Shown: positions 50,335 to 63,531, counted from the first letter of the stretch. The stretch: DNA of 64,000 nt from Arabidopsis thaliana (GCF_000001735.4 NC_003075.7:8185001-8249000); one strand, 5' to 3'. Program-made: numbers and translations. Notes: generated by a model from the letters alone, not told the origin.

Positions 50335-51605
50335 CTACGCGTTTTTGATCACCGGAGATCGCGCTTTCAAGTTCAGAAATATGCTCCTAAATATATTAAA
50401 AGACAAAGATGTTACCAGAAAACTCTCTTCATATCAAAATGAGAGAGGACGGTAAGAGCTTTTACCAGCAAGAGGCGACGAAGCTGCTGAACAAAACACG
50501 GAATTGGAGAGGCACATACTGATAATTAACCCATCCCACGATAGGCCAGAACTGTTATTTACATAGACAGTTTTAGAAATTTAAACCAACCAAAAGTGTA
50601 ACAAAATGAAATGGTAGTGAGTCTCATTTATTACCTTCCATGCGGTTAACTGGATAGTAGGGTAATCTTTTCCAAGTTTGTGCTTCACTAGCTTCCATGG
50701 CCTTCCTGTGAAAACATTACAGGACAATGTCAGATCTTAAACTCCAAATCACAAATCACTAAAGAGAAAACAAAACAATACATTTCAGAACTAGACCATG
50801 GTCGTTACCTTCAACTACTAAACCATAGTAAGACATGAAAAGAAAATTGTTCCAAGGAGATGATGTAAGTTGCTCCAACAAAACCTGATTCAACACAGTT
50901 TTTGTTAGGTCCACAAAATCCATCCTTAAGCACACAGTAAGAGATCTCTGTACATATATTGATCATACGATTATACTAATTTAAGCACATTCAAATTCCA
51001 AATTGCAACAAGGAAACTAACAGAATATAAGTTAAACAAGTTGTTGTAATCTAGAATCCAATTCCAAGGATGGATACAAACAAACTGGGAAAACAAGTGT
51101 TTGACTTGTTATATAACCAAGAATTCAAAAAGCATTCAAGAAGATGATAGTTTGGTTCAAAAGACAAAACCTTTTTGGCAACAGTTGAATTACCCTTCTT
51201 CCCTTTGAAAATGGTATCCATCAATTTGTGGAAAAAGTGACCAAATGGTCCTCCATAAGCAAAGCCATACAACTGCACAAAAGAGATCATCACATTTTCT
51301 CCAGACTAAAAAAGTATATAACTGCAAACATATATAAGACAAATAAGGAACGAACCATAAGGAGAAGCAATCTCCGGAACTGAATCCGTTTAACTCCAGA
51401 GATCTTCTGAGCTATAGCATCACTACATCCAGCTAAAACCCCTGCAGTGATCGCCTGAAAAAATATCATTACGACGACATGATCATCGCAAGATTCTCAT
51501 AAACTGAGACTTCTTTGATCGAAATTAACAAACCTTGGTTCGTAAAGGATGAGCTTGAAGCTGAATCAGATACTTTCGCCATGCGTCTTTAGCAAGATCC
51601 GACAT
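50335..51605 (-). CDS. Mpv17/PMP22 family membrane protein
   Basis: Seven exons from ATG 51605 (MSDLAKDAWRKYLIQLQAHP) to TAG 50335; the last two are about 50467-50555 and 50335-50386, joined as TG|G AGC. The product is about 185 residues, the normal size of this family. Landmarks: AGVLAGCSDAIAQKISG, YGFAYGGPFGHFFHKLMD, and the signature W-x-FWPIVGWVNYQYVPLQFR followed by VLFSSFVASCWSIFLN. Four membrane spans are expected. Members sit in peroxisomal, mitochondrial or vacuolar membranes and may form small-solute channels; a peroxisomal site is inferred from PMP22 similarity. From memory AT4G14305. Confidence 0.92.
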
Positions 51606-52136
51606 GGCTCGAAGATTCAATAGCAAGATTTTGACAAGACTAAAAGATCCAGATTTGATTTAAGAGAAGTTAACCATGTTTCGTATTAACAAAAAAAAAT
51701 TAGATTATGGGTAACGAATGGATTTACTTTAGGCCAAATTAAGAAATATCTAAATTAGGAATATATTCGTTAGTCAAATATGCTTTGTCATATCTTTTTC
51801 TTCGGACCATTTTATAACACAGAAATCATCTGAGTAATGAGAAAGAAACCTAGGAAATTGATCAAAACACCACATGTATGTACAGAGTAAAGTCAAATAA
51901 GCAAATAGCACGAAAGAGAATCCAGAAAAGCATCATAGTTGGTAACAAAGAGCAATAGTATGAACACAACACAAGAGAAAGCAGCACAAGCTGTGCTAAC
52001 ACTTGCTAAATATAGGTCTCGTGGGATCACCATCTTTAGATTGATTTACTCACCTGAAAGAAACGAAATTCAACTATAAACATCAGCCACAAGTTTGTAT
52101 TCAAGACTTCTTTCTTCAACAATTTTATTGCTTTAC
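51606..52136. other. Spacer with no gene seen
   Basis: Upstream of the Mpv17 gene and 3' flank of the WD40 gene; nothing else supported. Confidence 0.4.
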
Positions 52137-55100
52137 CTATAAGAGGTATCTCCATAAAGCCGGGCGGTCTCTTGAGATGAGGAGTACACGACAACCTGAG
52201 TAGTCAAATGACGGGCAATACATATCGTTTGGACCGATGATCTCTCTTACTGTTTGAACGCTTCCATAGTCACTTGTCAATGGCTGTTGTTGCAAGGTCT
52301 CTTCTTTTGCAGTATCAAACACAAATAGTCCCATACCAGAAGTAGCCATGACAAAATTTGAATTTCCCCAGACTTGGGTTATTGCAGAGTGGTGCGGGTG
52401 AGAGTTTGAGTCAGGCAGACTGTATGTGCTCACGAGACGCTGTTTCCTTATGGAGAATTGCTGCACCTGAGAAGAAGAAGCCATTTGTTTCTTGACAGTT
52501 GATTTCTGATTGGTACATCCTAGAAACACTGAATCTCCTCGAGATGATACACATTGAGCATTAACACCGAGTTTGGGGATTTTAGCACCAATGCCAGATG
52601 GGTTACGAAAATCTAAGATGTTGATTGAATCACTAGTGCAGAATACTCCGTCGTTTCCTTCAGCATCCAAGGAACTTACTCTGCATTCCATGTGAAGAGA
52701 ACATTATAAGTGAATGAGAGAGAAAGAGTAAAGTATCCACATTGTTTAGCTTCCACATATTCAATTTATGAGGCCAAGCGAGGAGATAGTAAGAGGCTAA
52801 ATGGTAAAATAAAGTTTTTTTACCTTTGACGAACACCACCCCCAACTTCAGCATCTGTGTTGTTGATATGAAAAGCTGAGATTTTTCGCCCTGAAGAGGA
52901 AATGGTGTGCTGTGCTTCAGGGTGAAGGGAATTGACATCCCAAACAGAAATTGCTTCAGTTTCGGCTATGACAAGTTTTCCTCGATTCCTCCATTGTAAA
53001 GGGCTCGAATAATCTAAAGCTGACACAGGATTTTGCACACCCCATTTCATGATTTGTTCCCCATCTCGTATGTCAAAAACCTTTACTATACTTTGAAAAC
53101 TACCAGTTGATGCTATAAGAGGACCACACGGTCTGTACCACCATTGTTGAGTTTCTGGTACCACTGCACAAGCCGGAGTGTTCCTACCATGTGATGTGTT
53201 ATTGGGTAGAGGAGCAAGAGCTGTTCTTGAAACTCTTGAAGATCCGTCCTCGATGTGGAGTGCCTTAATGTCTTTCGTGTAGAAATCCCATGAACAAAAG
53301 CCAGATTCTAAGGTATTCCCAGCAGAAGCAGCTACGACATATCTGCCTGAGCAGCCATCAGCACCCGGTGCACGAACTACCCAGCAATCTCTCCAAGTGT
53401 TTGGTGAGATACCATCTGGAGGACTGTACACAGATTTCACCTGAAAAAGAATTTCAAGTCTTTGATGTAAAAGATAATAATGCATACATAGTGAACAAAG
53501 CCAAAAACTCCAGTCACTTCATACAAACGCACCCAGATTGACAGAGAATTACATTCATTAACCATAAACTGTGCATACTATTAGCCCAAAATAAAGCTTT
53601 AGTCACTAAGTATTTCTGCAAGTATAAGATGAAAAATCCAATCTAAATCAAAATAAGATATGCTAAACATCTTCTCGTAACTTGAGATATGTGTATGTTG
53701 TGGTCAATATGAGATTTTAAAATCAATGTTCCACACTAGCACAGTTCAAGTTAGATCAAACATGATACTAAAAACTTTTCATAAATGAAGAAACGCATAG
53801 TACCTCAGAGTTAGCGACATCGTAATAGGAACACGAGCCATCATCATGAGCAAGTATAACTGCCTCGCCCTCTGATACAAACCATCCTCCTGTAGAAGTT
53901 TTGGACCCAATGTCATTGAGTTGATACATGCATCCATCATCTATTTCTTCCAGCTCCATCTCCTCTCTATTCTCTTCATCATCAATTTCCTCGAGGGCTT
54001 CGTTTGCTCTAAGAATTTCAGTTAAGTTGGAAGTCAGATTGACGTCTTTTGAGACATCATTTTCCTTTGACGGCTCCTCTGTATCCATCTCCTGCACTTC
54101 CAGATTTTCCAGCGCATTCTGATCACTCATAAATGTGACTTTTTCCTTGTCAAGTGAGGCCAAGAACTCTAGAGCTATCGCATTCTCCTCAACAGGAGCT
54201 GACGGCTTTTCTTCAGCATTCACTGCCTTGTTGGACTCAACAGAATCATGGCCTTTTGAGACATGCGAAGATGTTTTGGACTGAGTTCTGCTCCTTAGCA
54301 ACCTCTGGTGAGGCAAGAGTCTGTCTTCCAGCTCTTCCTTATTTAATCCTTTCACAGAACTTTTTGCTTTCGTAGTTTTGTTTTTCTCTGGACCATCAAT
54401 AACATGACTCATAGACTTTTCAATCCCTGTGATTTTCTGATGTATATCAGAGATTATAACCTTAGACGAATCCGGATTGTTCAAATCCAGCATATCCTTT
54501 GTCTTCTTGATATCTGATGCAATTTTCTTAACCTTTCCTTCAAGAAAAGCAAGCTTCTCGTGCAGCTTGCTTGGATACTTAGCAGTACTATTGCTGCTTC
54601 CTTCATTTCCTCTTATATCCTTTGACATCTCCATTGCCTTCCCAACATTATCCAAAGACTTCCTTCTTAAAGCTACACTAGTCCCTTTCCCAGTCTTTTC
54701 AATCTTACTATCAGATTTCAAAGCAACAGTAGATTTCTCTCCAGAACCAACTAAAGCATGTGCCTTTGGATCAGAAATTGAATTTCTCGCCACACTAGAA
54801 CCTTCAAATTTGCTTGAATTCACTGGACAACTACTTCCTTCATCTGCTTTCTCACAAACACTACTTGGCTCAACCTTAATTTCACTCGTACCCTGTTTGA
54901 ATCCAGAACTCTTGAGCCCAGACTTCTTATCCTGACCCGATTCACCCTTTTCCCCAATAACCCTAGATTCATTTCTCTTTCTCAAATCCGAGAAAACCCT
55001 AATCAAATCAGATGGACTAGAACTCCTACCTCGCAAACCAGATGACGTGGATCGCGTAACCCGACCCTCGCCACTCACGGCGGACTTATCAATGCGCGGT

Positions 55101-55324
55101 ACAGGCCGGAGCACTGGCTTCTGAGTCGATCCAAATGAGCGGTGACTAAGCTTCGGATTCGGATTCTCTTTGCTGGATAATGATTTCTGAAGAGCGGGAT
55201 TTGAATTTTTGCTTGAGATCGGAAGTGGAGTTACAGACCTCAATGGTTTTTTACCAGATGATGGATTTTCACCGGCGCCGGTGTTTATATCTTTTAGCCG
55301 GCGGCGATTCGTTGAAGCTGACAT
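52137..55324 (-). CDS. WD40/transducin-like protein with long disordered N-terminus
   Basis: Three exons: 53804-55324, 52824-53440 and 52137-52680, all in phase. I chose MSASTNRRRLKDINTGAGEN at 55324 as start, since RRLKDIN-type starts fit cell-cycle proteins; an in-frame region continues 43 codons upstream to 55453 but is hydrophobic and unlikely to be used. Residues 1 to about 300 are basic and Ser/Lys-rich; then a coiled segment (LHEKLAFLEGKVKKIASDIK), acidic runs (EEIDDEENREEMELEEIDDG), and a C-terminal beta-propeller from about residue 480 (AVILAHDDGSCSYYDVANSE, SIVKVFDIRDGEQIMKWG, LVIAETEAISVWDVNSLHPE). The KDIN motif and basic tail suggest a microtubule or cell-cycle role, but that is inference. 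From memory AT4G14310. Confidence 0.85.
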
Positions 55325-55993
55325 CTGCAAAATCGTAGGGTAAAATGATTTAGGATTTTGAAAAAAAAGTTTGGGGGAAAAATAAAAGCTTTTGATTTTT
55401 GAAGAAAAAGCACAAAACGATAAATGGAGGATATCACTACCGCAACTCCACAAGCCGACAAATTTATTAGAGTTTCAATTTCAAAATATTTGGGCGGGAT
55501 TTCCAAAAAAAAAACTCAAAATTTTTGGAGATCGCGAATGTTCAAAAAGTCGATTGATTAACGAAACGCAGCGTTTAGGTAAATTTATTAAACACGTGAT
55601 AGCAACAAATGCAGAACGCGACATTTTGAAACACGTGGCAGTGTAGAAATAGCGACACGAATTTTGTTAACTAAAACGCTGCGTTTTTAATAAAATATAC
55701 AGTAACAGTTGAATAGTTGATTGCGACACGAAACGATGCGTTTAGGGTATGCTGTTTTTAAAACACGTGGCAGCAACAAATAAACCGAAACGCAGCGTTT
55801 TGAGGTGGTTATTAACGTGAAAGGTCTCGCCAGTTTTTGTGTTTCATGCATTAGTACACGAAACGTTGTCTTCTACTTCTCGGGGAAACGACACAACCGT
55901 AGATTTGATGTCTGAATCTGTGTATATATAACTTCTCCAATTAGAGACACTAACACAGAATTGATCACTACTCCTATCGAAAAGTAGACGAAA
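55325..55993. promoter_or_regulatory. Bidirectional promoter with palindrome and G-box array
   Basis: Between the WD40 gene and the small membrane peptide are four 13-bp near-perfect palindromes of form AAACGCnGCGTTT: 55564-55576, 55674-55686, 55731-55743 (one arm changed to AAACGATGCGTTT) and 55788-55800. The last three start exactly 57 bp apart; the first is 110 bp before the second. CACGTG G-boxes lie at 55593, 55632 and 55764, two of them in the ABRE-like form ACACGTGGCA. A TATATATAA box for the plus-strand gene is at about 55923-55931. Confidence 0.75.
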
Positions 55994-56173
55994 ATGGCGA
56001 ATGAGTATGGATTCGGGATGGGTTCGGTTTTGGCGATTGTTGTCGTTGCACTAATGTTACTGTTTGTTCCGTTGATGATGGGACCGGTGACTGCACCATC
56101 TCTTCCAATGATCTTGATGTTTCCGGTCGTATTGCTCTTTGTGTTTCTCTATCTCCATTTTACTTCCAAGTGA
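55994..56173 (+). CDS. Small two-span membrane peptide, 59 residues
   Basis: The frame starts MANEYGFGMGSVLAIVVVAL and ends FLYLHFTSK. Two hydrophobic segments (VLAIVVVALMLLFVPLMMG and PMILMFPVVLLFVFLYL) separated by a Pro-containing turn suggest a hairpin membrane protein. It has a TATA box about 65 bp upstream, a good ATG context (GAAAATGGCG) and a compact leader. The family, widespread in plants, has no known role to me. Its promoter carries the palindrome and G-box array, hinting at stress or ABA control. Confidence 0.75.
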   Translation: MANEYGFGMGSVLAIVVVALMLLFVPLMMGPVTAPSLPMILMFPVVLLFVFLYLHFTSK

Positions 56174-56840
56174 TCAAACATCAAATCTCTTTCTATTATT
56201 ATCGTGTAATATGCAGTACGTATTTATTTCGATAGTATTGCTCTTACGTTTTTGGTTATACATTTATAAAAACAAAAATTGTATTTGTTCTATTATATAC
56301 AATATATCAATTGACTAACGCATGCGCAGTTGGTTTGGATCTCTATTGATTTGCAAGTAAATTTTTTGGATTTATCTTTCTTTCTCACTTCGTTTCTTAC
56401 ATTATTAGAGAATTTGACTTACATCGCGATGTATGTTTTACAAGCAAGTAGAATCGATGCCACTTTCCTTAGATATTAGCGTAGTAGACAATGTCAATGA
56501 TCGAGAAATATACACAAAAGTACCTAACTTTTGTCAGCATGAACAGATTTGAATGATATTACGTAATTGTAGAGAAGAAACTTACCTTAAAATTAACACC
56601 TCTAAAAGGTAAGAATGTGTTAGTAGAAAATGGCTATTCATATTGTAAAATTAAAAGGCCGTATAATTAGTACAGAGGAATTCGACTTGGAAACAGAAAA
56701 TTAGAGATTAAATAAAACACGAATTTTAAATAACGGAAATAAAACTTTAGTGTAAATTATCTATACCCATAATATATATAGTACCAGAATCTAAGTATAA
56801 TAAAGTAAAAAAAGAAAAACTGAAGTAGCATCCTTGACCG
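56174..56840. other. Spacer with no gene seen
   Basis: AT-rich region between two small-peptide genes facing each other. Confidence 0.4.
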
Positions 56841-57083
56841 TCACCACATCTTCCGCCGCTGGCTGCCTGGCTCCACCACCACCACTACTACATTCACCGG
56901 TTCATTGTCAATACCACCACCAACAGGTCCTTCTCCTCTATCACCACAGCAGCCAGGACCACCACAGCAGACACAAGAGAATATCATCTCATCTACCATT
57001 TTGCCCGCACAGCTCTCAATTAAAACTAACACAAAGGCCAAAACACATAGGACTATCATGGTAATATAAAAAGAGTTGTTCAT
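56841..57083 (-). CDS. Small secreted cysteine-containing peptide, 80 residues
   Basis: The frame starts MNNSFYITMIVLCVLAFVLV with a strong signal peptide or anchor ending near ESCAGK, then a cysteine cluster CVCCGGPGCCGDRGEG, and a tail with a run of six valines (VNVVVVVVEPG). The upstream region has TATATAAAT at about 57125-57133 (minus-strand ATTTATATA). I do not recognise the family. Length, signal peptide and promoter support a real small-peptide gene; a two-exon structure is not needed. Confidence 0.6.
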   Translation of the reverse strand: MNNSFYITMIVLCVLAFVLVLIESCAGKMVDEMIFSCVCCGGPGCCGDRGEGPVGGGIDNEPVNVVVVVVEPGSQRRKMW

Positions 57084-57683
57084 GTTCTCTTTTGTGCAAT
57101 AAGGAGCCAGGAAACATGTTCTTCTATTTATATAATTTGGTTTTATTGTAACACATTAGTTTCGGGTCAGCTAATGGCATGATTATCATATAGCCAAAAT
57201 AGAACCTTCATTTTCCATTCACGTTGCGGGGAATATAGAACCACCAATATACCGAGGAGAAACTTCTGTATGCTCTTAAGAAATTTAGTGAAAGTTAGTA
57301 TGGCTGAAGTTAAAAGAAGAAAACAAATAATATTTAGTATTATCAATTCATTTCTATACGTATATGTCATTTTAATTTGCCAAGCTCATATATAACACTG
57401 ATTTGCAGCACAAAACGATAAATGATTTTTCGAGATCCGAAAATAGAAAGTGGTTTTTAGAACTTAAAGAGTGTTATGTCTACTTTGTCGCAAGTTATAG
57501 AGAATACTCAAGGGCAGCCTAATGAAGAAAGATTGGTTAACCAAATTAAAAGACATCCATAAGACCAAGTCCTATTTAAATTAAAAACCAGGACCATTTC
57601 TGGTAGATTCAAAGTATATCACAGTATTGAAGCAGGACAGGTACCAAACAAAACAAAAAAAAGTAGATAGATGAAACAACAAC
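57084..57683. other. Spacer with no gene seen
   Basis: Promoter side of the small cysteine peptide and 3' flank of the ribosomal gene; nothing else supported. Confidence 0.4.
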
Positions 57684-58805
<1,122 letters not shown>

Positions 58806-59227
58806 TTTCGCTCTTCGGTGAAGCTCGTGCCGTCGTCTTCCACTGCCGCAAAACCTTTAATAAAAACCTAAAGTAACAGAGCTTATAAGAGAGACATTTG
58901 AGAAAACCCTAATACTACAAACATTGGGCCTCTATAAACACAAAAAGCCCATTAACTTAATCAAAAAGTCAGGCCCATCTCACTTCCCTTTTTTAAAAGA
59001 AAGTAAATATATTCTAGTTGCCGAAAATAAAAATTGTTAATAATCAGTGGCCCGTGGACAAAAACTAGCCGTTTAGAGATACAACACAACGGTTATGTTT
59101 GTTTCTTTGTTTCAAACTTCAAACCTCGTGAATCACTCACAAACCCTAATCCCCTTTTTCATTTTCTCTCTCTCTAACGCTCTCTGAATCTCAATTTCAA
59201 TTTCACTCTTTCGAAACTTCTTCAACA
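58806..59227. promoter_or_regulatory. Shared promoter of eL42 (left) and KIN-10A kinesin (right): telo-boxes, site II and MSA cores
   Basis: Only 422 bp separate the two start codons. On the ribosomal side there are a telo-box AAACCCTAA (58904-58912) and three site II motifs: TGGGCC (58925-58930), AGCCCA (58946-58951) and GGCCCA (58972-58977), the known combination for ribosomal protein genes. On the kinesin side are two mitosis-specific activator cores: AACGGCTA on the minus strand (59066-59073) and AACGGTTA on the plus strand (59088-59095), both fitting AACGGYYA bound by three-repeat MYB factors, plus a second telo-box AAACCCTAA at 59141-59149. Confidence 0.75.
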
Positions 59228-62200
59228 ATGGCACCGACACCATCTTCTTCAAGATCAAATCAAACTCAATACACCTTAATCAGAACTCCACAAACAAAAC
59301 AACGTCTCAATTTCCACTCAAAAACCCCAAACCCAGACGGATCTAAAGATCCATCTCCACCGGAGCATCCAGTTGAAGTAATCGGCCGGATCCGAGATTA
59401 CCCTGACCGGAAAGAGAAATCACCTTCGATCTTACAAGTCAACACAGATAATCAAACGGTACGAGTCAGAGCTGATGTTGGGTACAGAGACTTCACACTC
59501 GACGGTGTTTCTTTCTCGGAGCAAGAAGGTCTTGAAGAGTTCTACAAGAAGTTTATAGAAGAGAGGATTAAAGGAGTGAAAGTTGGGAATAAATGCACGA
59601 TTATGATGTATGGACCTACTGGTGCTGGAAAGAGTCATACTATGTTTGGTTGTGGGAAAGAGCCTGGGATTGTGTATCGTTCTTTGAGAGATATATTGGG
59701 AGATTCTGATCAAGATGGTGTTACTTTTGTTCAAGTTACTGTTCTTGAGGTTTATAATGAGGAGATTTATGATCTTCTTTCGACTAATAGTAGTAACAAT
59801 TTAGGTATTGGTTGGCCTAAAGGAGCAAGCACTAAGGTAAAGTTTCTTGATTGATAACTTTAGTATACATTGAATTGGCTTTAAAGGTGTGTACTTTGTT
59901 GTTTTGTTACAGGTGAGGCTTGAAGTAATGGGGAAAAAGGCGAAAAACGCAAGTTTTATTTCTGGGACAGAGGCTGGGAAGATTTCTAAAGAAATTGTCA
60001 AAGTGGAGAAACGGAGAATTGTGAAGAGTACACTTTGTAACGAAAGAAGTTCTCGGAGTCACTGCATTGTAAGAACGATCTTCTTGATTGATGTGTATGC
60101 ATAGCTTTATGCAGCTTATCTCTGTTTTAACTTACTAGTGTGGTTGTTTCTTTTTGTAGATCATACTTGATGTGCCAACTGTTGGGGGAAGATTGATGCT
60201 TGTTGACATGGCTGGTTCTGAAAATATAGACCAAGCTGGGCAGACTGGATTTGAAGCTAAGATGCAAGTAATGTTTCCTCTCTCAATTTGTTTGATTCTA
60301 CTAAAGTTATTGTAGTTATGGATATCAACTGACTTATATCTCTCATTATTCAACAGACTGCTAAGATCAACCAGGGAAATATTGCACTGAAGCGAGTTGT
60401 GGAATCTATAGCAAATGGAGATTCTCATGTACCCTTTAGAGACAGCAAGCTGACCATGCTTCTCCAGGTGAAATTCTTGTTCCATTGTTTTATCTTCTGG
60501 AAAATGTTTTACGTGTTGCTTGGTTTTCTTGAAGATATTTAGTGTTGTTTCTATTCTCTGAATGCAGGACTCTTTTGAAGATGACAAGTCAAAGATTCTA
60601 ATGATCCTGTGTGCGAGCCCGGATCCAAAGGAAATGCACAAGACTCTCTGTACTCTAGAGTATGGGGCAAAAGCAAAGTGCATAGTTCGTGGGTCTCATA
60701 CTCCAAACAAAGATAAGTATGGGGGTGATGAGTCTGCTTCTGCTGTGATTTTGGGATCAAGAATAGCTGCCATGGATGAGTTCATTATCAAACTCCAGTC
60801 TGAGAAGAAGCAAAAAGAAAAAGAAAGGAATGAGGCACAAAAGCAGCTGAAGAAGAAGGAAGAGGAAGTTGCTGCTTTAAGATCTCTTTTAACACAGAGG
60901 GAAGCTTGTGCTACCAATGAAGAGGAGATAAAAGAGAAAGTAAACGAGAGAACCCAGCTTTTGAAGTCGGAACTAGATAAGAAACTTGAAGAATGCCGAA
61001 GAATGGCTGAGGAATTTGTTGAGATGGAGAGAAGGAGAATGGAGGAAAGGATAGTTCAGCAGCAAGAGGAACTGGAGATGATGAGGAGACGGTTAGAGGA
61101 AATCGAGGTTGAGTTCCGCCGCTCAAATGGAGGAAGTGTTGATGAAACTAGTGGGTTTGCCAAAAGACTCAGGAGTCTTTACTCTGATGATGATCCTGGT
61201 ATGGTGAAGTCAATGGACCTTGACATGGGTGATCCAGAACCTGTCAAGCAAGTGTGGGGAGCTGTTTCACACCAATCAAGCAACACTATTAGTAGCAACT
61301 TCACTAACCTTTTGCAACCGAAGCCTTCAGAGAATATGCTTACACAGATGTATCCTGACCGGGTATGCTTGAGCACTGTCTTTGAAGAAGAAGAAGTTGA
61401 AGAAGAGGAAGAAAAAGTGATAGTCGAGGATAAAAGCATCTGCTTGATAACAACACCAATGCCTAGTTTGAACTCTGAAGGTTTGGGTAAAGAGAACTGC
61501 TTCAACGGTGCAGATGACAAGGAATCAGCCTCGTCTAGAAGGTTGAGAATTCAAAACATTTTCACCCTTTGTGGCAATCAGAGAGAGCTGTCTCAACACA
61601 GTGGACAGGAGGAGGATCAAGCCAATATTGCATCACCTGATAAGAAAGACAATCAGTTCTTTTCTATTACGAATAAGGCCGAAGCACTAGCAGTAGAAGA
61701 AGCAAAGGAAAACAATATCTCAGTCGATCAAAGGGAAAACGGTCAGCTAGATATCTATGTTAAATGGGAAACAGCTGCTGATAACCCTCGAAAGCTCATA
61801 ACAACACTGAGAGTTACAAAGGATGCAACACTAGCTGACTTGAGGAAGCTTATTGAGATCTACCTTGGATCTGATAATCAGGCTTTTACCTTTCTCAAGC
61901 TCGGGGTAATAAACTTGAACCAACAAGCACAAAAAGCTTTTCATTTTTATCTGTTTGTTATGCTCTGATCCTAAATGCAGTTATTTCAATGTATGAAGGA
62001 ACCATGTGGAGCTCAAGTGGCAAAGGAGAAAGAATCAACAGTTCAAGCTACGAGCCTACCTCTCTGCAACGGACACGCATACCTCGCCACTTTGAGACCA
62101 GGAAAGAGCTCACAACATAAAAGTCTTCAACCTGCAAGCCCACTTCCACTTAATCCCATAGAAAACATGATGGAAGTTACCCCCATCTCAAAAGTGACAC

Positions 62201-62286
62201 CGAACCATCAAGTTGATGAATTTTCATCACCCAATCTCGTAGCTCATCTCAGCTCCACTCCATTCATCACTCTCAGAAGACATTAG
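59228..62286 (+). CDS. PAKRP2: Phragmoplast-associated kinesin KIN-10A (PAKRP2)
   Basis: Six exons in phase: 59228-59836, 59913-60068, 60160-60267, 60357-60467, 60568-61905 and 61981-62286, about 875 residues. The motor domain begins VIGRIRDYPDRKEKSPS, with P-loop GPTGAGKSHT, switch I NERSSRSHC, switch II VDMAGSE, and the neck-side LCTLEYGAKAKCI. A long coiled coil follows (QKEKERNEAQKQLKKKEEEV ... EEIEVEFRR), then a tail ending LSSTPFITLRRH. Known role: a plus-end-directed motor that moves Golgi-derived vesicles in the phragmoplast during cytokinesis. MSA cores in the promoter fit G2/M expression. Intact. Locus AT4G14330 from memory. Confidence 0.94.
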
Positions 62287-63531
62287 TCGCTATGTCTTGT
62301 TTTCTCTATTCTTCTTTTGTCTGTCCAAAGGTAGCTTTTGAAAGATGTAGCAGCCTTTGTCTATTTCTCTGTGTTGAGAAAAAAAAAACTCTTATGTACG
62401 ACCACTTTTGTAGCTATATATATGTTCTACGATGTTTCAGCAGAGTGGTGTTTATCAGAACGTATAACTGGTGTTTCCCAAAGGATGCTTAGTTCTACTT
62501 ATAACATATACATAAGTAGAGAGAATGCTGCAGCCACATAGAGCTACTTCTTACCTCTCTCTGTCATTGTAACATATGGACAAATTCCAAAAGCCCTATT
62601 CAATTCCAACCCCAATATCTTTATGATCATCATCATAACGTGAACACCAAAAACAAGGGCAAAAATTTCAAAGGCTCTTAAAAATAACAATATCCCGGAA
62701 GCAAAGATTACCTGCAACTGCAAGGGAAAGCCAAGCCCTATTATAGAAAAGCAACTTCATTAGTTAAGCCCTATCTCTCAATATGCTCACATGCATGCAT
62801 TGACCAAATGTCTTCTTTTATCTACAGGTACTCAGTCACTTTCTTAGTTACACACTAGATTAACTCAATTCTTCTGCAACCTCATTATCTCCAAAGTAAA
62901 AGACCACTGTTATTGATGTTTTTATGGATAATATATGATGATTCATCTTTATTACATTAGCTGAATACAGAACAACAACCAATTAACTCAATTATTTTGA
63001 AAGATGTATGTAGCCTGTCTATTTCTCGGTGTTGAGAAAAAAAACGCTATGTACGACCACTTTCAGCAGTCAAAGTGAGTGACTAGAGCCATCAGCATGG
63101 AGTGTTTTTCAAGTTGTACAACAAGATTTGTCAACAAAGTCTAAAACTTTCTTTTATTCGACCATAATATGACTGACTAGGCACGTTGGTTTTCGATATA
63201 CAGTTTAAAAGGTTGGAGAAGATGACTAGATGAGATAGGTTTTCATATTTTACTTCCACATCGAAGTTTTAGAGAACAGAAAGAGGAGAAAATTGAAGTA
63301 CACATGAGACAAGTTACACTTTAAAGCTTTATTAACAGATTCTTTTAAAAACAGAGACTGAGAGATTGGGAGAGGCAGATTACATTAACTCTCTTTCTCT
63401 CTCTCACTTTCTCATCTTGTTCCCAAGGTTAAAAAACAATTCGAGGACATGTCTTTCCTATTTTCAGAGGAGAGAGCCATCAGCACCGAATGTTGTCTTT
63501 TCACTCTCATCAAACTTCTCCTTCCCTATCT
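62287..63531. other. Spacer between KIN-10A and the casein kinase gene with a dispersed 70-bp repeat
   Basis: Besides the repeat listed separately, the sequence contains polyadenylation-type AT-rich stretches and a CT-rich tract near 63390-63415. No gene supported. Confidence 0.45.
62337..63065. repeat. Dispersed direct repeat of about 70 bp in the KIN-10A 3' region
   Basis: 62337-62405 (TTTTGAAAGATGTAGCAGCC ... TCTATTTCTC(T)GTGTTGAG AAAAAAA ... TATGTACGACCACTTT) recurs at 62996-63065 with small changes. The first copy lies just after the kinesin stop codon. Spacing is about 659 bp; the sequence between is not repeated. Confidence 0.8.

Noticed and set aside
53928-54935. Plus-strand Ser/Leu-rich frames over the WD40 gene N-terminus
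   Set aside because: They are antisense to an acidic and Ser/Lys-rich coding exon and have no supporting signals.
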